Part shown: positions 1-9,925 of the stretch, piece by piece
Layout: every line of letters begins with the position of its first letter
Position numbering within the stretch: position 1 is the stretch's first letter
Origin: Microcebus murinus
Taxonomy: Eukaryota; Chordata; Mammalia; Primates; Cheirogaleidae
Assembly (NCBI RefSeq): GCF_040939455.1
Contig: NC_134106.1
Location: forward strand, 38,152,001-38,216,000
Length of the DNA: 64,000 nucleotides
Direction of reading: 5' to 3'
The notes under the pieces: model-generated
Seen by the model: the letters and a program-made list of their open reading frames with translations, nothing else
What the model was told of the DNA's origin: nothing
The model's database searches: none
Position numbers and translations under genes: made by a program

Positions 1-262
1 ATGATTCAATTTATATAAAATTTCCACAATAGGCAAATCTATAGAGACAGTAAGTAGATTAGTGGTTACTCACAGCTTGGGGGGCAGGGTGGGGAGATAA
101 GGAGGTGATAGCTAAAAGATACAGGGTTACAAAGTTTCTTTTTGAGGTGATAAAAATGTTCCAAAATGGACTCTGGTAATATATATGTGAATAGACTAAA
201 AATCATTGAATTGTATACTTTAAATAGGTGACATGTATGGTATGTGTATTATTTCTCAATAC
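1..262 (+). mobile_element. Old L1 3' end fragment
   Basis: The stretch has the features of a mid-age mammalian L1 (L1MB/L1MC type) 3' end: a GGGG-rich patch near 80, then TTTCTTTTTGAGGTGATAAA, a segment resembling 'ctaaaaatcattgaattgta', and a terminal TATTTCTCAAT. The left part is cut by the window edge. It lies in a PIGF intron, antisense to that gene. The exact subfamily is uncertain. Confidence 0.55.
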
Positions 263-481
263 TGTTTTTACAAAGACTGTATGCCAGCAACCTCAGTTTA
301 CTACATGTGTCATGAGCCACACCCATCCATATCTAGTGTTGACTTTCCCTCAGATTTCCAACAATCATCTTTATAATTTCGCAGTAACATGTGGGAGGCA
401 AATTTTCTCACATCTACTTCCAAAAGCAAACTTCAAGTCTTTTCCAAGGAAAAGAGCCATATTTAATGTAATGTTTATGTA

Positions 482-2805
482 CAGGAATGCCTCGCAGATA
501 TTGAGGGTTAGGTTCTAGACCATTGCGATAAAGCAAATAGCGCAACAGTCACATGAATTTTTTGGTTTCCCAGTTATGTTTACACTATACTGTAGTGTGT
601 AAGTGTCTAATGGCAGTATGTCTCCAAAAAATGTACATGCCTTGATTAAAAAATATTTTATTGCTAAAAATGCTAACAATCATCTGAGCCTTCAGCAAGT
701 TGTAATCTTTTTGCTGGTGGACAGCCTTGCCTCCATGTTGATGGCTGCTGACAGACCAGGGTGGTGGGTGTTGAAGTTGGGGTGGCTGTGGCAAATTTTT
801 AAAATAAGACAACAATGAAGTTTGCTGCATTGATTGACTTCCTTTCACGAAAGACTTCTGTATAGTATTCAATGTTATTTCACAGCATTTTTATCCACAG
901 AACTTCTTTCAAAATTGGAGTCAGTCTTCTCGAACCCTGCTGCTGCTTTATCAATTAAGTTTATATAATATTCTAAGGCCTATGTTGTCATTTCCACATT
1001 ATTCACAGCATCTTCACCAGGAATAGATTCCATCTCAAGAAACTACTTTCTCTTTTATTCATTAAAAGCAACTCCTCATTTGTTAAGGTTTTATCATGAA
1101 ATTGTAGCAATTCAGTCACATCTTCAGGCTCCACTTCTAATTCTAGTTCTCTTGTTATTTCTACCATGTCTGGAGTTATTTCCTCTGAAGTCCTGAACCC
1201 CTAAAAGTCCTATATGACGGTTAGAATCAACTTCTTCCAAACTCCTATTAATGTTGATATTTGACCTCTTCCCATGAATCACAAATGTTCTTAATGGCAT
1301 CTAAAGTGGTGAATCCTTTCCAGGTTTTCAATTTACTTTGCCCAGAACCATCAAAGGAATCATCATTTTTGGCAGCCTACAGCCTTATGAAATACATCTC
1401 TTAAGTAATAAGACTTGAAAGTCAAAATTACTCCTGCAAAATGGATATTGTGTTAGTAGGCATGAAAGTGATACTAATCTCCTTGTACTTCTCCATCAGG
1501 GCCCTTGGGTGATTAGGTACATTGTTAGTGAGCAATAATATTTTGAAAACAAATCTTTTTTTCTGAGCAGTTAGTCTCAATAGTGGTCTTAAAATATTCA
1601 GTAAACCATGCTTCAAATGTGCTATCATCCAGGCTTTGTTGTCCTACTGATAGAGCACAGCATAGATTTAGCATAATTCCTAAGAGCGCTAGGATTTTTG
1701 AATGGTAAATAAGCATTGATTTCAACTTAAAGTCACCAGCTGCATTAGCGCCTAAGAAGAGAGTCGGCCTGTTCTTTGAAGCTAGGCATTGACTTTTCTC
1801 TAGCTATGAAAGTCCTACAAGGCATCTTCTTCCACTATAAAGCTGTTTCATCTACATTGAAAATCTGTTGTTTAGCTAACACAGCGACCTTCATCAACCA
1901 TTTTAGCCAGATCTTTTGGATAACTTGCTGCAGCTTCTACATTAGCACTTGCTGTTTCAACTTGCATTTTTCTGTTATAGAGATGGTTTCTTTTCTTAAA
2001 TCTTATGAACCAACCTCTGCCAGCATCAAATTTTTCATCTGCAGCTTTCTCACTTCTTTCAGCCTTCACAGAATTGAAGAGCGTAAGTTAAGGGTCCTGC
2101 TCTGGATTAGGCTTTGGCTTAGAATGTTGTGCCTGGTTTGATCTTCTATGCAGATCACTGAAAGTTTCTCCCTCAGCAATAAGGCTGTTTTGCTGGTTTA
2201 TCATTCATGTGCTCACTAGAGTAGCACTTTTAATTTCCTTCAAGAGCTTTTCCTTTGTATTCACAACTTGGCTAACTGGCACAAGAGGCCTAGCTTTCAG
2301 CCCATCTCTGCTTCCTGTGTCTTCATCACTAAACTTAGTCATTACTAGCCTTTGATTTAAAGTGAAAGATATGTGACTATTCCTTTCAACTGAATACTTT
2401 ACAGGCCATTATAGGGTTATTAATTGTCCTAATTTTAATATTGCTATGTTTTAGGGAATAGGGAGGCCTAAACAGAGGAAGGGGGATAGGGGAATGGCCG
2501 GTTGGTACAGCAGTCAGAACACACACATTTATTAAGTTCATTATCATATATGGGCACAGTTCACGTCACCCCTTAAACAATTACAATAATAACATGAAAG
2601 ATCACTGATCACCGTAACAAATAAATGAAAATATTTAAAATATGGTGAGAATTATCAAATTGTAACATAGAGACACAGAGTACATGCTATTAGAAAAATG
2701 ACATAGACCTGCTTGGTGCAGGGTTGTCACAAACCTTCAATTTGTAAAAAATGCTGTATCTGTGAAGTGAAATAAAATGAAGTGCAATAAAATGAGGAAT
2801 GGCTG
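482..2805 (-). mobile_element. Tigger1 DNA transposon, nearly full length
   Basis: This is a pogo-like Tc1/mariner element of about 2.32 kb, close to the roughly 2.4 kb of human Tigger1. Its ends are imperfect terminal inverted repeats (CAGGAATGCCTCGCAGATAT on the left; the complement of ATGAGGAATGGCTG on the right), each followed outward by the TA target dinucleotide (480-481 and 2806-2807). The body matches Tigger1 throughout on the minus strand. Many point changes and small indels show an old, immobile copy, in a PIGF intron in the same orientation as PIGF. Confidence 0.93.
1000..2408 (-). pseudogene. Decayed Tigger1 transposase
   Basis: This is the remnant of the DDE transposase of the Tigger1 copy, read leftward from about 2408. 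The clearest piece (2069-1872) encodes a CENP-B-type DNA-binding segment including [19 protein letters not shown] and a [18 protein letters not shown] tail. The frame then breaks, with further pieces at 1725-1525 and 1628-1428. Stops and frameshifts prevent any functional product. The family normally cuts and pastes at TA dinucleotides; this copy cannot. Confidence 0.85.
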
Positions 2806-2820
2806 TATTTCTTAACCATG

Positions 2821-2940
2821 CAGTGGTCCCCAAACTATTTGGCACCAGGGAACGGTTTCCAGGTGCTAGGGCTGGGTGGTGAAGCTCTGTGGCCTAGTCC
2901 CTAACATCCCACAGACTGGGCCGGGGTTTAAGGACCACAG
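2821..2940. mobile_element. Short hAT-like inverted-repeat element
   Basis: About 120 bp runs from CAGTGGTCCCCAAAC to TTTAAGGACCACAG, so the first and last nine bases are near-perfect inverted repeats (CAGTGGTCC / CTGTGGTCC). The inside (TTTGGCACCAGGGAACGG) resembles the MER1/Charlie-type ends common in mammals. No clean 8-bp target duplication is visible, so it may be an internally deleted or eroded copy. Confidence 0.45.
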
Positions 2941-4437
2941 ATATAACGTGTAAAACTATGCTACCATTTTTAAGTTCCCGTGTTCTTTTTATGTGTCATT
3001 GATCAATTTTTTGCATGTTACATCCCTAACCCCAACTTTCTTATAAAATCTGAGGTTTTTATTGCCCATTTTGTATAGCGCAGTGATTTTTTAGGAACAT
3101 ATATGCCATGTTATAGCAGAACTGTAAAATCACATGATAATTTCTCCCCCAAATAGACATTAATTATGAGACACAGAATTTAAAACTGGATAAATCACCA
3201 ATCCAAACCAATAAGATTTTAATCAGTTTTCACTGTTTAAAATTTTCAGACTAAAATGCTAAAAGAAATTAATTCCATCTGGGATACTATGATAACAATG
3301 TGGAAAAAGTTTTCAGTTGTTACACATTTGTTTTCAGGAGACTTTATGAATACTAGAAGATGGTTCTAAAGGCAAACAAATAGTAGTAACTTCAAAAGGA
3401 AAAAGTCAGTAATTTATGGAAGCCAAGCTACCTAGCACATATTCTCTGCTCTCCTTGGGCCATTTCCTTCCAAATGACACAAAAAGACCCTGTTCATTTC
3501 AGTTTCTATGCTTTCATTCATTCCTCTTGCATAAGGCGTCTTTCCCTTCCTTTTCCATCTCACCAAGTCTTATACTCCTGATCCAAGTCTGTCACAGATC
3601 ATTCCTCTCTGCAGCTCCATTCTTTATGGATCCCCTACCCTTATGAATTCCTACAGAACTTATTGTTGGGTTTACACAATTTTAGTTTTATATTTTTTGC
3701 TCATTTCATTTTTGTCCTTTGAACATGAAAGCTTCTCAGGGAAAGCATTTTCCTGATAATACTTGAGAATCCACAAATAGTTTAGCATAACAGAGCTCTG
3801 AGTAAGTGCTCAAGAAGTTTTTGCTGCTGAGTGATAAGGAGGATAAAAAAATCTTCTGGTTTTCTTAATTTGTACTCAACTATTTCTGGTACATATCATT
3901 TTAATGCCTTTCAAGAAACTAAAATGTTAACTTAGCCATGCTGAAAATATATATGGGTGATAAGAAAATTAAATCCTATAAAACTTGCACTCTGATATCT
4001 TACCATGCAAAAGGCTAAACAAGAAATTATCACTGTCATACAAAACATTTTTAGGTTGTGGACCCCATTTCTACATTATGAAATATGTGTAAGCAATTTC
4101 ATTTGTAGCAATTTTATCACAGCACCAATTTATCCCAGAGCAATGGTTTTCAAAGCTTTCTTTTGGTAGCAGAAACTTTTTCAAACAAAGGACTAAGTGG
4201 AAGTCTACCATACAGGAAAAAGCCGAGCTGATTTTGCTGAACTGGAGGAAGGGGCTTATGTCCTTTCTGCCTTCCCTGTCCTCAGTCCCCAGCCACAGTA
4301 GCCCCTTAAGGCACCTCCCAGAACCATAAAATGCTGAAAAATGCACACGGAATAACCAGTAAACTGCCATGAATAGAAAAATACTTCTTTAATTTTTAGA
4401 AGTTTCAAACATCACTAAAATATAAATTAAAACTTAC
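2941..4437. other. PIGF intron 4 (near part), no gene
   Basis: This AT-rich intronic DNA lies between the small hAT-like element and PIGF exon 4. Apart from an L2-like stretch at 3440-3840, I recognise nothing. In particular, no candidate for PIGF exons 5 or 6 is found on the minus strand, so those exons should lie off the left edge. Confidence 0.6.
3440..3840 (+). repeat. Probable L2 fragment
   Basis: The order of pyrimidine-rich, L2-like text, then a GAGTAAGTGCTCAAGAAG-type tail near 3800, matches the usual L2 3' region ('agtaggtgctcaataaat'). It is highly diverged and the boundaries are approximate. Confidence 0.45.
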
Positions 4438-4554
4438 CCATTTCTACTGAAAACTCTTAGCCATGCTTTGAGGTTTGGTCCTAACAAACATAAACAAGGT
4501 ATAGTAGTAAAAGTAGATAAGATGACTGCAAATAAAAATGTTTCCAACACCAAC
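4438..4554 (-). CDS. PIGF: PIGF exon 4
   Basis: This 117-base exon lies between the acceptor TTTCTAG and the donor GTAAGT. It completes the Glu codon and reads LVLETFLFAVILSTFTTIPC, then CLLGPNLKAWLRVFSRN, plus two bases of a Gly codon. The next exon is outside the window. Confidence 0.95.
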
Positions 4555-7500
4555 CTAGAAAAAAAAACTTTATTAATTTTTTAAAAAGTGTTAAAGGTGC
4601 ACATATACACATATCACATTTGTTACATAAATAAATATAAAAGTATTTTCTCATATTTTACTTTGAGAAGTACCATGAGTCCCACCAAAATAATGACTAC
4701 AAATAAATTTATTATCAAAATGCAAGCTTTTGCATTTGGCCAAAAAATTTAGCAAATATCTGGTTTTCATAATAGATGTCAAAAGTGTTAAAGACCCTAA
4801 GATCCTCACTGAGACTTCCATTGCAAGAAAAAACTCAATTCTAGACAATTAGCTTTCTTTTTTAATAATCTCTGGAACTTTCTCTACAACCAGTGGTTCA
4901 ACTCTAACTTATATTTGAACTATTAATACCTATAGAGCTGGACAAACTAAAGATTAGGGGGCCCCATCCCCTAGAGTTTCTGACTGAAGCCTGGAATTTG
5001 CATTTCAATAAAATGCTTACACTATTGGTTCAAAGACCATATTTTGAGAAGCACTGCTCCAGACACATATATTCTACACTAAAATGGATTAGACCAAAAC
5101 CACCGTTTTCCATAACAAAGGTCTTGTCTTCTCTGTCTAGAAAAGAATAACCAGTTAGTTTAGTGTATGCATAGCTATGTATAAATATATAAAATTAATT
5201 ATAAATATATTATAAATTATAAAATATAATTATAAATGTATTAATATATAATTATATATTTTATAAATATATAAAATTATATCTCATCATTTATGTCACT
5301 ATGATCATTAATTATTGCTAAACTGACATTTCCCATGCTACAATAAACATTATATAAGAAATATTCATGAATTTGGTTTCAAATAACTTAAAAGTGGGTC
5401 CATTTTTAAAAAGTATTGAGCTAAATTATACCTTTAAACCGTAAACATCGGCTTATTATTTGAATAAAGGAATCTGTAGACCTTCATTAAGAAAACAAAC
5501 TTTTCAAGTACTTTGGAATCACATTTACTAAGATCTCATACATTAATTATAACTAACATACATATCATTATAGTAAGTTTTCTTAGAGGTTCTAAGGACC
5601 ACCCATTTATTGGTATAGTATAGTTTCTCATCTACCCTCCCTTCTCCCAACATGCAATTAATAGAAGGCCAGATAATAAAAACATTTAATGAATTGTTAT
5701 TCCACTGATTTTTAAAAGAATAACACTGCTAAAGAAAGGCAATGATGTTGGTATCCTTACTTGATCCATTAATTAAGCATACCACAGGTTTTGCTAATTG
5801 CCAAGAGTTAGCATAGTGTTTAGTAAATGAGTGTTTTAAAATATACATTTCAGGTAAAAATGTCAAACTTACTCTATTAGTGGTGCTCCATACAGAACAA
5901 AAATTATATGAAAGGTGAAACAAGACATAAGAAAGTAGATACAGCATTTCAAGAATCTGGTTACCTAAAAGAGAAATGAATAATTTGGAGATTCAAGAGA
6001 ATGCCTAAAGGATGATAAACTCTTCCATTTTATCTACAAATACAACTTATTCCCATAATGTGTAAAAATATAGATGGCTGCATGTGGTAGCTCACACCTG
6101 TAATACTAGCACTATGGGAGGTTGAAGCAGAATGATCATTTGAGGCCAGGAGTTCAAGACCAGCCTGAGAAAGAGTGAGACCTCATCTCTACAAAAAATA
6201 GAAAAATTAGCTGGGTGTGCTAGCACAGGCCTATAGTCCCAGCTACTCAGGAGGCTGAGGCTAGAAGATCGCTTGAGCTCAGGGGTTCTATCTAGGTTGC
6301 AGTGAGCTGTGATGAGGCCACTGCACTCCAGCCTGGGTGACAGATAGAGACTGTCTCAAAAAAAAAAAAAAGTATTGAATGTTCTTTGCATTTGAGTATC
6401 CTCAAGTCAGAACATATGTCCTCTGCCCACACACATACACAACCCTTAATACAGAATGTAAAAAGCATAAAAGGCAAACATCAACCCCCCATTCCACCCA
6501 CCCACTCAACATTAGAATCAAAAACAGTTTTTGTTTCTATGGTATGTACTGAGCTAGGCTGTTAATCAATATTTATCAATAACAGAGAGATAGGATACAA
6601 AAACACATAGTTATCATGTGATGATACATGAAATATCTGCAAAAAAAAGTCTATAACTTTTTTCATTTTAAAACAAAACTCCTGGGAAAATTGCACCAAA
6701 AAAGCAAAATACTAAATAATCCCCCAAACCACATTCATATTACTATAAGATCCATATGGAAAAAGACCTAGAATGTCTACAAATAAGCACATGGGACCTT
6801 CTTGATTTGGAGCTTAAGATATAATTATAAAATGCACACTCAATTTTTTAAATCATAAGGCAGTAAAGGTGTTTTTTAATTAACTGAGAGTTTATACATA
6901 GTATGAAATACTGTTAAGTGAGGACTTTATTAAAGTAATAGCCAAATGTTACAATGCAGTGAATATTCCATTGATTCTAATATCTGAAAACTTTAATTGT
7001 TTAGTCAAGGAAGGCTATGTTCAAAATGAGAGTTACCACAAACACTTATTTGGCAGTTTCTGAAAAACCCATTAAGTGTCTTTCAGAAGTGCAAAAACAA
7101 ATGAAAATAAATTATAATGTCTTACAGAATAAGTTTTAAAAATAGACTGCCACATGTATTTTTTTTGAGAATATAAATTGCTCATATTTTCTTTTTGTCA
7201 CATGTATTTGTTTTCAATAGTGACATAAAACAATAATTATATTGACTCACAATGCTATAATAGCCACTGAACGAGTCATAATTCCACAATTAATGCATGG
7301 CAAGGATCTATCAATCATTGTGGGCAGGCTTCCAGCAATTCTAACAGGCTACCAATTTGGAAAAAACCCCCACCAGGTTCTCATACTGCAAATAACCCAG
7401 TGAGGATGTGACTAATATTTTATTCTTCCATTAAAAGAAACACTAGCTCCATCTAAAAATCCGTTATTAAGAAGTAAACCTTACCTTGTGTGATAATGAA

Positions 7501-7712
7501 CTTCTTTTATAGGATGCATTTGGTTTCACTACAAAATATAACACTAGATTGACAGCAGTCACAAAACCAGAACAGATGCACAACCATGTCAAATGTGTTT
7601 CCAGTATTGAGAAGTTCTCCAAGAAGAATGATGGAATGAAGACACTTAGGATAATTGAAAATACACACAAAAGATGAGTATACAGTAGTCTCTTGATATC
7701 ATTATCTTTCAT
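4438..7712 (-). CDS. PIGF: PIGF, GPI-anchor biosynthesis class F protein, 5' part of coding region (exons 2-4)
   Basis: PIGF is a small multi-pass ER membrane protein. It binds and stabilises PIGO and PIGG, the enzymes that add ethanolamine phosphate to the GPI core. Three coding exons are visible: 7712-7485 (residues 1-76, beginning MKDNDIKRLLYTHLL), 5964-5873 (about 30 residues, ending GAPLI) and 4554-4438 (ending FSRNG). All junctions are GT/AG and the split codons (GA|G, GG|) join in frame. Hydrophobic stretches at about residues 10-30, 42-63 and 81-100 fit membrane helices. Residues beyond about 145 of 219 lie off the left edge. Compared with human from memory, only scattered substitutions are seen (for example Ser29Phe and Gly79Arg). 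The ATG lies 21 bases inside exon 2. Very confident. Confidence 0.96.
4890..5057. mobile_element. MER5A-type hAT-Charlie MITE
   Basis: The element starts ACCAGTGGTTCAACTC and ends TTTTGAGAAGCACTG, with the family's internal CCCCTAGAGTTTCTGA and GGAATTTGCATTTC landmarks. It is a diverged non-autonomous DNA transposon inside PIGF intron 3. Confidence 0.6.
5178..5282. repeat. AT-rich low-complexity tract
   Basis: About 105 bases of nearly pure A and T, built from repeating TATAAATATATAAAATTA-like units. It lies in PIGF intron 3 (4555-5872), which otherwise holds only the MER5A copy and unique AT-rich sequence. Confidence 0.9.
5873..5964 (-). CDS. PIGF: PIGF exon 3
   Basis: This 92-base exon lies between the acceptor CTCTTTTAG and the donor GTAAGT. 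It translates to VTRFLKCCIYFLMSCFTFHI and ends in GAPLI plus two bases of a Glu codon. The text is strongly hydrophobic, as expected for a PIGF membrane helix. Confidence 0.95.
6076..6371 (+). mobile_element. Old dimeric Alu (AluJ-like)
   Basis: This is a full two-arm Alu with A and B box text, a middle A-rich linker, a second arm (GTCCCAGCTACTCAGGAGGC) and a terminal A-tract of about 14. It lacks the lemur-type linker and is well diverged, so it predates the younger copies in this window. It lies in PIGF intron 2, antisense to the gene. The rest of intron 2 (5965-7484) is unique AT-rich DNA. Confidence 0.9.
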
Positions 7713-7733
7713 GGCGTTTTCTTGTGTGGCTAC
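7485..7733 (-). CDS. PIGF: PIGF exon 2 (start codon)
   Basis: The acceptor TTCATTAG precedes base 7733. Twenty-one bases of 5' leader come before the ATG at 7712-7710 (context AACGCCATGA), and the donor GTAAGG follows 7485. It encodes residues 1-76, including the first two hydrophobic segments, and ends on a complete codon (phase 0). Confidence 0.95.
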
Positions 7734-8538
7734 CTAATGAAAAACAAATTAAGAAGAGTATATATAATAATGACTTTTTCTTTGTTCTAAATGCTTCAAC
7801 CCCTAAAAATAAGCCGTGAACTAAAATCAACTTTCTATGGGCAATGTATTTATATCAAAACACAGGAAGATACACATGTGTACACCCACATATAGACTTA
7901 ACATTCTATTCTAACTTATGATTTTCTTAATATGGTACAAATATCTCTCAGAGCCTAAAAAGGACAAATTTACTAATTTCTTAAATATTGTAACTGGTTT
8001 CTGCAAAAGGATCATGTGTTAGAACCAATTAAACAATTCATTTTGCTTTTTTTGCCAAAATCACAGAGATGAAACTAACTTTATGGATTAAATGATTCAC
8101 CTCTGTGTGAAATATAACCTATGCATTCTAGAAACCTCATGATACACTTGGGCTAAATTGTTGGCATTTTTTACCCTTATCTAACATTACAATAGTTCAC
8201 ATCTTCTAGGAAATGCCAAGTGACACCAAGTGCACAAATACTCAAATGGTGGCCAGTGCAATCAAGAAAGTTCAAAGAGCATCACGCTAAACTAACGGAT
8301 CCCAGTGCCCTAGAAATACCGAAATGAGAAGGTACAGGTGCTAATTTCCAATCAAAAGTAGAACATGACTGGAAAAAGGAAAAAAAAATTTACTGTCTCT
8401 AAATACATATATAAATTTAAATCACCTGAGAGTTCATATATTGTATTGACTAAGAACTTTATTAAAGTAATATTCAGTATACTGCACTGGTGAATATTTC
8501 AGAAAATAGAAACATTCCAGAAAAAAATATAAACAAAT

Positions 8539-8590
<52 letters not shown>

Positions 8591-9571
8591 GAATGGCAGG
8601 GGCATCCACTAGTGTGAAAAGTATTAGAGTGGAGGTGGGTCTTATCCTAATAGCTCTCATTTAATTCACACAATAATTCTCAAAGGCAAATATTTTACTT
8701 ATAAGGAAACTGGATAAACAGGCTAGAGAGACACACCCAAGGTCCCAACCGATAAAGCCATTTTAAAGGCTAATTTCTTTGATATGAAGATATACAGAGA
8801 TATAAAGGGATCGGGCAAAGAGAGAGTGGCAAGAAGGGACAAAGAAAAAAGTTTCCCACAGAATCGGGGCAGGTGGGGGAGTAATAATAATAATGATAAT
8901 AAAAAAGTTTCCCACAGATTCTATCCCCATCTGATTGTAAGCGGGCAAAAAGATCAGGAATCTATTCTCTCAACACGGACATTTTTCTGGGCCACTCTCA
9001 GAATCCCAGCAGCCATCAGCAGACTCGGATCTGATACAGTGGGAAGTACCCAAACTCAAATGTCTGCTGAATGAATGAAGGAACCAGAGTAGGGAAAGTG
9101 TTTGACCCTCCTGAGCAACCAGCGCTAAGTCAGACCCCTGCGTGCCCCCGAGGACGCAAGTCGTGCGCGCGGCGGTCAGACAGGCGCAGAGCGGAGAGAA
9201 GGCGCTTCCAAGCCGTTCCCACAGTATCATCCACGGGAACCTCCCGACCTCCATCTGCAGCCCCACCCCAAACTGGGTCGTCAGGGACTCTGCCCAAGCC
9301 TCAGCCGGCGGGAGTGTGCGCAGCGAGGAACGCGCTGAGGCATAACCAAAGAGCACAGGTGTTGGAGACGGGAAAACTGAGGACAGAGAATGACACTCGG
9401 ATCGGAAAGAGGATCCATCCACGGATCAGCCCCAGGGGCACGCCGGAAGAGCGGCGCTCGAGCGGCCGGCAGGCGGGCCGCGGGCGCCGACTCACGGCCA
9501 CTTCGGCAGTTGGCAGGGGTGGCTTGCACTCCTGGGAAACGAGCGTGCCGGGGGCGTCCAGCGGGGCTTAC
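7734..9571 (-). other. PIGF: PIGF intron 1
   Basis: This region lies between the exon 2 acceptor and the probable exon 1 donor. It holds a dinucleotide repeat at 8543-8588 and otherwise unique sequence. GC content rises steeply after about 9100 as it enters the CpG island. No further gene is seen. Confidence 0.6.
8543..8588. repeat. (AC)n microsatellite
   Basis: This is an uninterrupted AC dinucleotide run of about 23 units in PIGF intron 1, and likely polymorphic. Confidence 0.97.
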
Positions 9572-9690
9572 CTAACTCTCCCGCCCGCGGAAGAGAAGGG
9601 GGGACTACTGCCTCCCACCGTCAGGTACCACAGGACGCCCTGACCCTCGCGCAGGCGCAGGTCTGTAAGGCGGAGACGCAGGGCCGCAGA
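9572..9690 (-). other. PIGF: Probable PIGF exon 1 (5' UTR)
   Basis: PIGF exon 2 has an acceptor before its ATG, so a non-coding first exon must lie upstream. On the minus strand a strong donor (TTAG|GTAAGC, boundary at 9572) sits inside the CpG island just left of the NRF1/CCAAT cluster. A second possible donor (GTGAGT) would place the boundary at 9496. The transcription start is a guess. Confidence 0.5.
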
Positions 9691-9909
9691 GCCAATTGCA
9701 GAGAGGGATGGGCGGGCTAATGGAACAGTCGCGCCTATTCGTCGCATTTATTCCTCCCGCGGCCTTCCTGGTGAGGGATAGGCGAGAGCGGCGGGCTTCG
9801 GAGCCGGAAGTGGATTAACGTAACCCGGAAGGGGAATCCTTTGAAGGCTGTAGTGTTGATGTTTTCAAGCTGTTGTTGCTTTGGATTCTAGGGAAGACAC
9901 GGCGAAAGG

Positions 9910-9925
9910 ATGGTGTGCGAAAAAT
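9910..9925 (+). CDS. CRIPT: CRIPT exon 1, coding part
   Basis: Only 16 coding bases (MVCEK plus one base of Cys6) precede the donor GTGAGT at 9926. It is too short for ORF detection and was recognised from the family's N-terminus. The 5' UTR probably starts between about 9835 and 9900. Confidence 0.96.

Noticed and set aside
1..4437. PIGF exons 5 and 6
   Set aside because: I looked on the minus strand for the expected SIWENSLQ and PWQVWPI segments and found neither. They are presumably beyond the left edge.
8543..8588. Regular repeat as a CRISPR-like array
   Set aside because: It is a simple dinucleotide run in primate DNA, without spacers. No CRISPR array exists in the window.
9071..9643. 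190-codon open frame across the CpG island
   Set aside because: High GC content lowers stop frequency. The frame overlaps the PIGF first-exon/promoter region, has an Arg/Pro/Gly-rich composition with no domain, and other frames are equally open there.
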